DNA of 64,000 bases from Streptomyces abyssomicinicus (GTDB lineage Bacteria > Actinomycetota > Actinomycetes > Streptomycetales > Streptomycetaceae), in contig NZ_BBZI01000005.1 in assembly GCF_008974245.1 (NCBI RefSeq), positions 1,350,751-1,414,750 of the forward strand, written 5' to 3'. Of this stretch, positions 1-8,260 are shown one piece after another. The notes below the pieces were generated by a model that did not search any database, was not told the origin of the DNA, and saw only the letters and a program-made list of their open reading frames with translations. Positions within the stretch are counted from its first letter, which is position 1, and every line of letters begins with the position of its first letter. Both the position numbers and the translations under genes were made by a program.

Positions 1-105
1 AACACCAGCATCGCGTGCGGCCCGCACCGGCGGAAGAGTTCCCACCCGCGCCCGGCCGTTGCCGGTTCCCCCGTCCCCGCCCCGTCGTTCCGCACGGCCG
101 ACAAC
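1..105. other. window edge, no gene seen
   Basis: This stretch lies downstream of the leftward permease gene that ends at 106. No convincing coding frame with a start and ribosome site is visible, and no strong hairpin was picked out. It may hold the end of a gene lying outside the window. Confidence 0.4.
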
Positions 106-909
106 CTACTGCCAGCGGAACCAGCGGGTGGCCGCCGCGGTGAGCACGACCGCCCACAGGGCCAGGATTCCCAGGGACGACCAGTCGGGCCAGTCCCCCG
201 CGGCCGCCTGCCCGAGGGCCTCGGCCGCCGCGCCGAAGGGGACGAAGCCCACGGCGGTGGCCAGCGCGTCCGGCATGGCCTGCACCGGCAGCCAGACACC
301 GGCGGCGAACATCATCGGCAGGAACACGACCGAGCCGACCGCCGTGGCGATCTTCGCGGTCGGGGAGAACGCGGCCACCAGGGCGCCCATGGCGAGCGCG
401 GCGGCGGCCGCCAGCAGCAGAGCCAGCAGGTATCCGGCGACCTGCTCCGGCAGCCCGACGCCGTAGGCGATCCGGCCGACCGCCAGCGAGAGCAGGACCG
501 ACACCAGGGCGGCCGCGCCGTGCAGACCCATCTGCGCGGCCAGCAGCGCCGAGGGGCGCACCGGCGTCGCGGACATACGGCGCAGGATGCCGCGCTCCCG
601 GTAGCCGGTGATCACCGGCGGCAGTGCCTGGACGCCGGACACGATCAGCGCGACCAGCACGGTCACCGGCACGTAGGTCTCGATCAGCCGGACGCCCCCG
701 AGATTCGGGTCGGGTTCGCGGAAGGTCGGGATCAGCCCGAGGAGCGCCAGCAGACCGGGCGGGAAGACCGCGATCCAGAAGAAGTTGCCGGGTTCCCGGA
801 GGAAGAGGCGGGTCTCGGCCCGCAGCACCGCCCGGCGCGGACGGCGGGCCGGTGCGGAGCCGCCCGAGGCCGAGGGGACCGCCGGGGCGGGAGTGGGGGT
901 CGCGGACAT
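106..909 (-). CDS. ABC-2 type transporter permease
   Basis: Predicted integral membrane half of a drug- or lipid-type ABC exporter, 267 aa. After a Pro/Ala-rich cytoplasmic start the protein has about six hydrophobic helices, including FFWIAVFPPGLLALLGLI near the N-terminus and long Ala/Leu helices in the C-terminal half, the usual ABC-2 layout. The ATG at 909 was chosen because conserved sequence begins just after it; the open frame runs further upstream but there it only mirrors the ATPase gene. It lies 14 bp after the stop of the ATP-binding gene, so the two form an operon and almost certainly one transporter. The substrate cannot be read from sequence; DrrAB-like exporters are the nearest familiar type. 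Confidence 0.9.
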   Translation of the reverse strand: MSATPTPAPAVPSASGGSAPARRPRRAVLRAETRLFLREPGNFFWIAVFPPGLLALLGLIPTFREPDPNLGGVRLIETYVPVTVLVALIVSGVQALPPVITGYRERGILRRMSATPVRPSALLAAQMGLHGAAALVSVLLSLAVGRIAYGVGLPEQVAGYLLALLLAAAAALAMGALVAAFSPTAKIATAVGSVVFLPMMFAAGVWLPVQAMPDALATAVGFVPFGAAAEALGQAAAGDWPDWSSLGILALWAVVLTAAATRWFRWQ

Positions 910-923
910 GGGGTGGGCCTCCG

Positions 924-1871
924 TCAGGTGGTGGTGAGATCGAGGAAGGCGTCGTCCAGCGTGGCGTCGGTGACGCGCAACTGGTGGGCGGTGACGCGCC
1001 GCCGGACGAGCAGCTGGACGACCGCGTTCACGGTGTCGTCGGTGCCGGCCAGGGTGAGCCGGCCGTTCTTGTCCTCCATGGACGCGAGCCCCGGCAGGGC
1101 GGCCAGTTCGGCGTCGTCCAGCGGCTCGGACGGGGTGAAGGAGATGTGGGTGGCGCCGGCGGCCCTGCCGATCAGTCCCTGCGGGGTGTCCAGCGCGGTG
1201 ATCCGGCCGCCGTCGACGATGGCGATCCGGTCGCACAGCCGCTGCGCCTCCTCCATGAAGTGGGTGACCAGCAGGACGGTCACACCCCGGGCGCGGACGT
1301 CCTCGATCAGGTCCCAGGTGTCACGGCGGGCACGCGGGTCCAGGCCGGTGGTCAGCTCGTCCAGCACCACGATCCGCGGGTTGCCGATCAGGGCGAGCGC
1401 GATGAACAGGCGCTGCTTCTGGCCGCCGCTCAACTTGCCGAACCGGGTGTCCAGCCGCTCGGTCAGACCCAGCCGCCCGGCCAGCTCGTAGCCGTCGGCG
1501 GGGCTGGGGTACAGGGCGGCGTACAGCTCCAGCGCCTCGCGGACGGTGAGCTTGGGCTGCAGCTCGCTCTCCTGGAGCTGCGCGCCGAGGAGGTGGGTGA
1601 CCTTCTCGTGGTCGGCGGCCGGGTCCAGCCCCGCCACCCGGATCCGGCCCGCGTCGGGGGACCGCAGGCCCTCGACGCACTCGACGGTGGTGGTCTTGCC
1701 CGCGCCGTTGGGGCCGAGGATGCCGAAGATCTCGCCCTCCTCGACGGCGAAGGAGACACCGTCCACGACGGTCCGGCCGCCGTAGGCCTTGCGCAGTCCC
1801 TCGACCTCGACGACCGCCGCCCGGCGGGAAGTCGTGGGTGCCGTCGTGTTCCTCGGGTTCGTCGTCGCCAT
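924..1871 (-). CDS. ABC transporter ATP-binding protein, DrrA-like
   Basis: Cytoplasmic ATPase that would power the adjacent ABC-2 permease, 315 aa. Walker A is GPNGAGKTT, the signature is LSGGQKQR and the Walker B region reads VVLDELTTGLDP, with Leu after Glu as is common in the daunorubicin-resistance (DrrA) group. The C-terminal ~80 residues form the accessory domain usual in that group. The ATG at 1871 (MATTNPRN) is preferred; an in-frame ATG at 1955 would add 28 Arg-rich residues encoded by a tandem repeat and looks artefactual. First gene of a two-gene leftward operon. Export of a toxic or lipophilic compound is inferred from the family only. Confidence 0.9.
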   Translation of the reverse strand: MATTNPRNTTAPTTSRRAAVVEVEGLRKAYGGRTVVDGVSFAVEEGEIFGILGPNGAGKTTTVECVEGLRSPDAGRIRVAGLDPAADHEKVTHLLGAQLQESELQPKLTVREALELYAALYPSPADGYELAGRLGLTERLDTRFGKLSGGQKQRLFIALALIGNPRIVVLDELTTGLDPRARRDTWDLIEDVRARGVTVLLVTHFMEEAQRLCDRIAIVDGGRITALDTPQGLIGRAAGATHISFTPSEPLDDAELAALPGLASMEDKNGRLTLAGTDDTVNAVVQLLVRRRVTAHQLRVTDATLDDAFLDLTTT

Positions 1872-1902
1872 GGGGGAAGCGTCCCCCGCAGGCGCGGGCC
1901 GC

Positions 1903-1980
1903 CGCATCGCCCGTCCGGCGCGAAGCCGCATCGCCCGTCCGGTGCGAGGGCGCATCGCCCGTCCGGTGCGAGGGGCATCG
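1903..1980. repeat. 24-bp tandem repeat, three units plus a degenerate fourth
   Basis: Units beginning CGCATCGCCCGTCCGG start at 1903, 1927 and 1951, exactly 24 bp apart, and a decayed fourth begins near 1975. The array sits just upstream of the DrrA-like start at 1871, in its promoter or leader region, between that gene and the serine hydrolase gene. Confidence 0.85.
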
Positions 1981-2045
1981 TCCGATCGGTCGATGCGGGA
2001 CCATGACCGGGCGGCAGCGTCCCGCGCGGTTCGCCCGGACCGCCG

Positions 2046-3287
2046 TCAGTCCACGACCGACGCGTGGACCAGCCGCCGGATCTCCGGGAACAGCATCCGC
2101 GACCGCCGGGGCCGCACCTGTGTCATGAACTGCACGGTCAGGTCGTGCACCGGGTCCACCTCGAAGAGGGTGGTCGCCACGCCCTTCCAGCCGAAGGTCC
2201 CGCGCGAGGACGGCGACTGCGCGCGCGAGGGGTCCACCACCACCGAGAACCCCAGTCCGAAGCCCATCCCGGCGTTGGCGGGCTCGTCGTGGACCGGCGC
2301 TCCGAAGCTCCTGATGTCCGTGCCGTCCGGCAGGTGACTGCGGGTCATCAGCTCCACCGTCGCGGGCCGCAGCAGCCGCACCCCGTCCAGTTCGCCACGG
2401 CGCCGGAGCATCTCCATGAAGCGGTGGTAGTCGCCCGCGCTCGCCACCAGCCCCCCGCTGCCGGACACGAACCGAGGCCGCTCCCGCACCGGGGTCCCGG
2501 GCACGACCTCGAGGGACCCGTCGTCGCCGTCCCCGTAGAGCTCGGCCAGCCGCCCGGCCTGTTCCCCGTCGATCCAGAACCCGCTGTCGTTCATCCGCAG
2601 CGGCCGCAGGACCCGTTCGGTCACGAAGACGTCCAGCGGGACACCGGAGACCACCTCGATCACCCGGCTCAGCACATTGGTGGCCACCGAGTAGTTCCAC
2701 CCGCTTCCCGGTTCGAACTGGAGCGGAAGCCGGGCGTACGCGGCGCAGGTCTCGGCCAGGTCTCCGCCCGGCAGCACCGAGGCGTGCAGGCCCGCCTCCC
2801 GGTAGAGGGCGTCCACCGGGTGGGCGTGGTGGAAGGCGAAGGTCAGGCCGGCAGTGTGGGCGAGCAGGTGCCGGATCAGGACGGGCCCGTCCGCCGGCCG
2901 GGTCCGCATCCTCGGGCCCTCGCCCGCCACATGCACGCGCGGGGCGGCGAAGGCCGGCAGGTGGCGCTCGAGCGGGTCGTCCAGCGAGAGCAGGCCCTGT
3001 TCGACCAGCACCATCGCCGCCACCGAGGTGACCGGCTTGGTCATCGAGTAGATCCGCCAGAGGGTGTCCGGCTCCACCGGCAGACCCGCGGCCAGGTCAC
3101 GGCTGCCGCAGGCGGTCAGCCGCGCCACCCGGCCGGCCCGCGCCACCGACAGCAGGTAGCCCGGCAGGCTCCCGGTGTCGACGTGCCGGGCCAGCAGCCG
3201 GTCCAGCTCCTCCAGCCGCCGCGGATCGAGCCCCGCCTCGTCCGGGTCGATCTCCTGGCGCAACACCGTCCTCGCGGTCGCCGTCAT
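2046..3287 (-). CDS. serine hydrolase, beta-lactamase/class C esterase family
   Basis: Predicted serine hydrolase of the class C beta-lactamase / DD-peptidase / EstB fold, 413 aa, the usual size. The nucleophile motif SMTK is at residues 81-84 and the second motif reads YSV at 199-201. A late FGWKG around residue 380 fits the third conserved region. No signal peptide is visible, so it is probably a cytoplasmic esterase rather than a secreted lactamase. The ATG at 3287 has GGAAGG eight bases upstream. It is monocistronic and divergent from the flavoprotein gene at 3405. The natural ester or amide substrate is unknown. Confidence 0.88.
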   Translation of the reverse strand: MTATARTVLRQEIDPDEAGLDPRRLEELDRLLARHVDTGSLPGYLLSVARAGRVARLTACGSRDLAAGLPVEPDTLWRIYSMTKPVTSVAAMVLVEQGLLSLDDPLERHLPAFAAPRVHVAGEGPRMRTRPADGPVLIRHLLAHTAGLTFAFHHAHPVDALYREAGLHASVLPGGDLAETCAAYARLPLQFEPGSGWNYSVATNVLSRVIEVVSGVPLDVFVTERVLRPLRMNDSGFWIDGEQAGRLAELYGDGDDGSLEVVPGTPVRERPRFVSGSGGLVASAGDYHRFMEMLRRRGELDGVRLLRPATVELMTRSHLPDGTDIRSFGAPVHDEPANAGMGFGLGFSVVVDPSRAQSPSSRGTFGWKGVATTLFEVDPVHDLTVQFMTQVRPRRSRMLFPEIRRLVHASVVD

Positions 3288-3404
3288 GCTCCTGGCCTTC
3301 CGTGTGCCTTCCGCAAGCTGAACCGGGATACCCCGTCCGGCGCAATCTCAGACCTGATCGGGCCGCACGGGGAACACGCGGGCCGGTGGGGACGTTCGGC
3401 GGGT

Positions 3405-3839
3405 ATGAGCGAAGAAGCCCTGCTCGCCCTGCTCTCCGAGGCCGACGGCGGAGTGCTGGCGACCCTCAGGTCCGACGGGCGGCCGCAGCTGTCCAACGTC
3501 AACCACGCCTACTACCCGGAGGAACGCCTGCTCCGGATCTCCGTCACGGACGACCGGGCCAAGACCCGCAACCTGCGCCGCGATCCCCGTGCCTCCTACC
3601 ACGTGACCAGCGCCGACCGCTGGGCGTACACGGTCGCCGACGGCACCGCGGAGCTGACCCCGGTGGCCCGGGACCCGCGGGACGAGACGGTGGAGGAGCT
3701 GATACGCCTCTACCGCGACGTCAACGGCGAGCACCCCGACTGGGACGACTACCGCGCGGCCATGGTGCGCGACCGGAGACTGGTGCTGCGGCTGCGCGTG
3801 GAGCGGGTGTACGGCGTCCCCCAGGGCGCCCGGGGGTGA
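3405..3839 (+). CDS. PPOX-class F420-dependent oxidoreductase
   Basis: Small split-barrel flavin/F420-binding protein, 144 aa, of the pyridoxamine-5'-phosphate-oxidase-like superfamily (TIGR03618-type). The opening GGVLATLRSDGRPQLSNV and the RASYHVTS strand are typical of the actinobacterial F420-binding subgroup, which reduces activated double bonds with F420H2. The open frame continues far upstream, but the ATG at 3405 gives the family length; the upstream part mirrors the serine hydrolase gene. Monocistronic, divergent from that gene and convergent with the phosphatase gene ending at 3880. Cofactor choice (F420 or FMN) is inferred from the subgroup. Confidence 0.85.
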   Translation: MSEEALLALLSEADGGVLATLRSDGRPQLSNVNHAYYPEERLLRISVTDDRAKTRNLRRDPRASYHVTSADRWAYTVADGTAELTPVARDPRDETVEELIRLYRDVNGEHPDWDDYRAAMVRDRRLVLRLRVERVYGVPQGARG

Positions 3840-3879
3840 CGGCCGGGCGTCCGGACCATGGCGGTGGCGGTCCTCCCGC

Positions 3880-4485
3880 CTAGAGTTCCGTGCCACCGGG
3901 CCGGGCGTTCCACACCGAGACCACCGGGCGGCCGTGCTCGGCGGACAGACGGCTGACGGTGCCGGTGAAGATCTGGAACAGCCGTCCGTCCCCGGGTGCG
4001 AGGCCGAGCCGGCGGGCCGTCAGTACCCGCAGGTAGTGGCCGTGGGCCACCAGCAGGACGTCACCCCGGTCGGCCCGCAGCAGCGGCTCGATGCGGGCCA
4101 GCACCCGGTCCGCCCGGGCACCGACCTCCTCCGGGAGCTCACCGGGGTGCCCGTCCGCGGAGGGCGGGCACCCGTCGGTCCAGATGTTCCAGCCCGGGCG
4201 GTCCCGGCGGATCTCCTCCGTCATCATCCCCTCGTACGCCCCGTACTCCCACTCCCTCAGTTCCGGCTCCGTCTCACCGGACAGCCCCGCCAGCCGCGCG
4301 GTGGCGACGGCGCGCACCCGCGGGCTGGTCAGCACGGTGAGCGGGGTCCGGCCGGCGAGCAGCGGGACCACCGCCCGCGCCTCCTCCTCGCCCCTCGGGG
4401 TGAGCGGCAGGTCGGTGCGGCTGGTGTGCCGGCGTGCCGCGCTCCACTCGGTCTCGCCGTGCCGCAGCAGCAGAAGATCGCCCAC
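3880..4485 (-). CDS. histidine phosphatase family protein
   Basis: Phosphoglycerate-mutase-like phosphatase, 201 aa. The catalytic RHGE motif is at residues 8-11 and the second catalytic histidine lies in LLVAHGHYLRVL, about three quarters along. Members dephosphorylate small phosphometabolites or act as acid phosphatases. The gene starts 11 bp after the gnd stop, so it is the last gene of the leftward zwf-opcA-gnd operon, which suggests a sugar-phosphate substrate, but this is inference from context. Confidence 0.88.
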   Translation of the reverse strand: MGDLLLLRHGETEWSAARRHTSRTDLPLTPRGEEEARAVVPLLAGRTPLTVLTSPRVRAVATARLAGLSGETEPELREWEYGAYEGMMTEEIRRDRPGWNIWTDGCPPSADGHPGELPEEVGARADRVLARIEPLLRADRGDVLLVAHGHYLRVLTARRLGLAPGDGRLFQIFTGTVSRLSAEHGRPVVSVWNARPGGTEL

Positions 4486-4496
4486 GACCGGCCCGC

Positions 4497-5390
4497 CTAC
4501 CGTGGAGCCGAAGGGCCGGCCGCCTCGACGGCGTGGCCGCCGAACTGGTTGCGCAGCGCGGCGATCATCTTCATCTGCGGGGAGTCCTCCTGGCGGGAGG
4601 CGAACCGGGCGAAGAGGGAGGCGGTGATGGCGGGCAGCGGGACGGAGTTGTCGATGGCGGCCTCGACCGTCCAGCGGCCCTCGCCGGAGTCCTGGGCGAA
4701 GCCGCGGAGCTTCTCCAGGTGCTCGTCCTCGTCGAGGGCGTTGACGGCGAGGTCGAGGAGCCAGGAGCGGATGACGGTGCCCTCACGCCAGGAGCGGAAG
4801 ATCTCCCGGACGTCGGTCACCGAGTCGACCGCCTCCAGCAGCTCCCAGCCCTCGGCGTAGGCCTGCATCATGGCGTACTCGATGCCGTTGTGGACCATCT
4901 TCGCGAAGTGGCCCGCGCCGACCTTGCCGGCGTGCACGGCGCCGAAGTCGCCCTCGGGCTTCAGGGCGTCCAGTACCGGCTGCACCTTGGCAACGTGCTC
5001 GGCCTCGCCGCCGTACATCAGGGCGTAGCCGTTGGCGAGGCCGTGGACACCGCCGGAGACGCCGCAGTCCACGAAGCCGATGCCCTTCTCGGCCAGCTCC
5101 GCGGCGTGCTTCTCGTCGTCCGTCCAGCGCGAGTTGCCACCGTCGACCACCACGTCACCGGCGTCGAGCAGACCCGCGAGCTCGTCGATCACGGACTGGG
5201 TGGGTGCGCCCGCCGGGACCATCACCCACACCACGCGGGGGGCCTCCAGCGTGTCGGCCAGTTCGGCCAGGCTGGCCACGTCGGAGAGGTCCGGATCGCG
5301 GTCGTACCCGATCACGGTGTGGCCCGCCCGGCGGATGCGCTCGCGCATGTTCCCGCCCATCTTGCCGAGACCGATGAGTCCGAGCTGCAT
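4497..5390 (-). CDS. gnd: 6-phosphogluconate dehydrogenase (decarboxylating), short form
   Basis: Oxidises 6-phosphogluconate to ribulose 5-phosphate and CO2 in the oxidative pentose phosphate pathway; cytoplasmic, 297 aa, the short tetrameric class rather than the ~470-aa class. The Rossmann start is GLIGLGKMGGNM, followed by GYDRDPD, GNSRWTDDEK, GFVDCGVSGG and the catalytic KMVHNGIEY. Asp after the second strand (YDR) suggests NAD rather than NADP preference, an inference. The ATG at 5390 gives the family N-terminus; an upstream in-frame GTG at 5399 is possible. Co-transcribed with zwf and opcA upstream. Confidence 0.93.
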   Translation of the reverse strand: MQLGLIGLGKMGGNMRERIRRAGHTVIGYDRDPDLSDVASLAELADTLEAPRVVWVMVPAGAPTQSVIDELAGLLDAGDVVVDGGNSRWTDDEKHAAELAEKGIGFVDCGVSGGVHGLANGYALMYGGEAEHVAKVQPVLDALKPEGDFGAVHAGKVGAGHFAKMVHNGIEYAMMQAYAEGWELLEAVDSVTDVREIFRSWREGTVIRSWLLDLAVNALDEDEHLEKLRGFAQDSGEGRWTVEAAIDNSVPLPAITASLFARFASRQEDSPQMKMIAALRNQFGGHAVEAAGPSAPR

Positions 5391-5480
5391 GACTGTCACT
5401 TCTTCCTGATCGTTCGTCGGGCAGGTCCGCGGCCGTCGGACGGCCCCGGCTCCTGTGTCGGCCCCTGCTCAGGCCCCTGC

Positions 5481-6434
5481 TTACGCTCCGGTTCCCGCAT
5501 CCGCCCCGGCGCCGGCACCGGCGCCGGCGCCGTCCCGCAGGGCGATCTCGTACATGTCGTCGGCGTCGAGCCGCCGCAGTTCCTCGGCGATCAGCTCCGA
5601 CGTCGGCCGGATCTTCAGCGCCAGACTCCTAGGCGGCTGGCCGGGCAGCGTCAGGGCGGCGAGCGGTCCCCCCTCGCGGACGACGGACAGCTCGCCCCGG
5701 TCGGTCTCCAGCCGGACCGCGGTGACCGCGGGGCCGGCGGAGGCCCGGACCTCGCCGGGCACCCGGAGCCGCTCCCGCAGCCAGCGGGCCAGGAGTTCCG
5801 CGCTCGGATTGCCCGGCTCCGCCTCCACCACCACGCCCCGCACCGGCGCGTGCTCCTGGTCGAGGGCGGCGGCGAGGGCGGAACGCCAGAGCGTCAGCCG
5901 GGTCCATGCCAGGTCGGTGTCGCCGGGCGTGTAGTTGGCCGCCCGCACCTCCAGCTCGGTCAGCGGGTCGGAGGCCGCGTCCATGTCGGTGATCCGGCGC
6001 TGCGCCAGCGCGCCCAGCGCGTCGCCGGCCGGGTTCTCCGGCGCGTCGACCGGCCACCACACCACCACCGGCGCGTCCGGCAGCAGCAGCGGCAGCACCA
6101 CCGACTGGGCGTGGTCCCGCAGCTCGCCGTACAGCCGTAGCACCACCGTCTCGCCCGGCCCCGAGTCGGCGGCGACCCGCACCTCGGCGTCCAGCCGGGG
6201 ATGGGTGCGGTCGCGCGGGCTGCGGGGATGACGGCGGATCACCACCACCGTGCGGGAGGGGTGTTCCTGCGAGGCCTGCTGCGCGGCCCGCATGGCGTCG
6301 TAGGCGAACTCCTCGTCGATCACGACCACCATGGTCAGCACCATGCCGACGGCCGGTGTGCCCGACGCCCGGCGCGCGTGGAGCAGCGCCTTGTTGACTT
6401 CTCCGGCCGTGGTGTCGGTGAGGTCCAGTTTCAT
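5481..6434 (-). CDS. opcA: glucose-6-phosphate dehydrogenase assembly protein OpcA
   Basis: OpcA is an allosteric partner and assembly factor of glucose-6-phosphate dehydrogenase in actinobacteria and cyanobacteria. The 317-aa protein has the family's start (MKLDLTDTTAGEVNKAL) and the conserved VVWWPVDAPENPAGD stretch in the middle. Its ATG overlaps the zwf stop by four bases (ATGA at 6431-6434), so translation is coupled and stoichiometry is likely controlled. The extreme C-terminus is a Gly-Ala repeat (GAGAGAGADAGTGA) encoded by simple-sequence DNA and is probably disordered. A 90-bp gap separates it from gnd. Confidence 0.92.
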   Translation of the reverse strand: MKLDLTDTTAGEVNKALLHARRASGTPAVGMVLTMVVVIDEEFAYDAMRAAQQASQEHPSRTVVVIRRHPRSPRDRTHPRLDAEVRVAADSGPGETVVLRLYGELRDHAQSVVLPLLLPDAPVVVWWPVDAPENPAGDALGALAQRRITDMDAASDPLTELEVRAANYTPGDTDLAWTRLTLWRSALAAALDQEHAPVRGVVVEAEPGNPSAELLARWLRERLRVPGEVRASAGPAVTAVRLETDRGELSVVREGGPLAALTLPGQPPRSLALKIRPTSELIAEELRRLDADDMYEIALRDGAGAGAGAGADAGTGA

Positions 6435-8020
6435 GGCCTGCGCCAGCTCCGTCCGTCTCGTGCGAGCATCTCGTCGGCCTCCGGGGGTCCCCAGCTGCCT
6501 GCCGGGTACTTGGCGGGCACACCGTGGGTGGCCCAGTACTCCTCGATCGGGTCCAGGATCCTCCAGGACTCCTCGACCTCCTCGGTGCGGGGGAACAGGT
6601 TGGCGTCACCCAGCAGCACGTCCAGGATGAGCCGCTCGTAGGCCTCCGGGCTGGACTCGGTGAAGGACTCGCCGTAGGCGAAGTCCATCGAGACGTCCCG
6701 GATCTCCATGGAGGTGCCCGGAACCTTGGAACCGAACCGCACGGTCATGCCCTCGTCGGGCTGGACCCGGATGACGATCGCGTTGGCCCCGAGCTCCTCG
6801 GTCGCCGTCGAGTCGAACGGCGAGTACGGGGCGCGCTGGAAGACGACCGCGATCTCGGTGACCCGGCGGCCCAGCCGCTTGCCGGTGCGCAGGTAGAAGG
6901 GGACGCCCGCCCAGCGGCGGTTGTCGATCTCCAGTTTGATCGCCGCGAAGGTGTCCGTCATGGAGGAGGGGTCGATGCCGTCCTCCTCCAGATAGCCCAG
7001 CACCCTCCGGCCGCCCTGCCAGCTGCCGGTGTACTGGGCCCGTACGGTGTGCTCGCCCAGGTCCTCCGGAAGCTGGACCGCCTTGAGGATCTTCAGCTTC
7101 TCGGTCAGCAGCGACTCGGCGTCGAAGGAGGCGGGCTCCTCCATGGCGGTCAGGGCGAGCAGCTGGAGCAGGTGGTTCTGGATGACGTCCCGGGCGGAGC
7201 CGATGCCGTCGTAGTAGCCGGCCCGGCCGCCGATGCCGATGTCCTCGGCCATCGTGATCTGCACATGGTCGACGTAGGAACGGCTCCACACCGGTTCGAA
7301 CATCTGGTTGGCGAAACGCAGCGCCAGGATGTTCTGCACCGTCTCCTTGCCCAGGTAGTGGTCGATCCGGAACACCTGGTCCGGGGCGAACACCTCGTGC
7401 ACCAGCGCGTTGAGCGCGCGGGCACTGGCCAGGCCGTGGCCGAACGGCTTCTCGATCACCGCGCGCCGCCAGGAGCCCGGGGGCGCCTCGGCGAGACCGT
7501 GCTTCTCCAGCTGCTGGACCACCCGGGGGAAGAACCTGGGCGGCACCGAGAGGTAGAAGGCGAAGTTCCCGCTGGTTCCGCGGGAGGTGTCCAGCTGCTC
7601 GACCGCTTCCCGCAACTGCTCGAACGCGCGGTCGTCGTCGAAGTCGCCGGGGACGAAGTGCATGCCCTGGGCGAGCTGCTGCCAGACCTCCTCACGGAAG
7701 GGGGTGCGCGCGTACTGCTCCACGGCGTCGTGCACCACCTGGGCGAAGTCCTGGTCCGCCCACTCGCGGCGCGCGAAGCCGACCAGGGAGAAGCCCGGTG
7801 GGAGCAGCCCCCGGTTCGCGAGGTCGTACACGGCCGGCATCAGCTTCTTACGGGACAGGTCGCCCGTGACGCCGAAGATGACGAGGCCGGACGGGCCCGC
7901 GATCCGGGGAAGCCTGCGGTCGCGGGGATCGCGCAGCGGGTTGGGCACACCCGGCAGCGGGCCGCCGGTCCCGCGCCGCACGGCGTCCACCGTTCCGGTC
8001 GCTTCGGTCAATGTGATCAT
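6431..8020 (-). CDS. zwf: glucose-6-phosphate 1-dehydrogenase
   Basis: First enzyme of the oxidative pentose phosphate pathway: glucose 6-phosphate plus NAD(P) to 6-phosphogluconolactone. The 529-aa protein shows the nucleotide motif GVTGDLSRKKL and the active-site signature RIDHYLGKETVQN near residue 220, then EDIGIGGRAGYYD. The start at 8020 has GAGAAAG just upstream; conserved sequence begins about 25 residues in, so a later start cannot be excluded. First gene of the operon zwf-opcA-gnd-phosphatase, a source of reducing power for secondary metabolism in streptomycetes. Confidence 0.94.
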   Translation of the reverse strand: MITLTEATGTVDAVRRGTGGPLPGVPNPLRDPRDRRLPRIAGPSGLVIFGVTGDLSRKKLMPAVYDLANRGLLPPGFSLVGFARREWADQDFAQVVHDAVEQYARTPFREEVWQQLAQGMHFVPGDFDDDRAFEQLREAVEQLDTSRGTSGNFAFYLSVPPRFFPRVVQQLEKHGLAEAPPGSWRRAVIEKPFGHGLASARALNALVHEVFAPDQVFRIDHYLGKETVQNILALRFANQMFEPVWSRSYVDHVQITMAEDIGIGGRAGYYDGIGSARDVIQNHLLQLLALTAMEEPASFDAESLLTEKLKILKAVQLPEDLGEHTVRAQYTGSWQGGRRVLGYLEEDGIDPSSMTDTFAAIKLEIDNRRWAGVPFYLRTGKRLGRRVTEIAVVFQRAPYSPFDSTATEELGANAIVIRVQPDEGMTVRFGSKVPGTSMEIRDVSMDFAYGESFTESSPEAYERLILDVLLGDANLFPRTEEVEESWRILDPIEEYWATHGVPAKYPAGSWGPPEADEMLARDGRSWRRP

Positions 8021-8248
8021 CTACTTTCTCGTCGGACGGGTGAGGGCCGAGTACCGCGGTGGGCCGCGGGCCATGCGGAGGCGGCGCCCTCCCGAGCGAT
8101 CCGCGCAGGTCAGGGCGGATCCGCCCGTCACCCCGGAAGGGGTTCCCGTCCTCGTGCCACCCCACACCGCCCCGTGTCCCCCGTCCTTCCCGAGGGCCCG
8201 TGCCGCGCCCCCGTCGCACGCCCCCGCCGTCCTCCCGCCCGGCCGCGT

Positions 8249-8260
8249 TAGGTTGGCGGG
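8249..8260 (+). promoter_or_regulatory. putative -10 element of a leaderless transcript
   Basis: TAGGTT at 8249-8254 lies six bases before the ATG at 8261, the spacing of streptomycete leaderless genes, where transcription starts at the start codon. No clear -35 hexamer is seen and the GGCGGG before the ATG could instead be a weak ribosome site. Confidence 0.35.

Noticed and set aside
2064..3404. Upstream extension of the PPOX/F420 protein
   Set aside because: It would read antisense through the whole serine hydrolase gene; the ATG at 3405 gives the family length.
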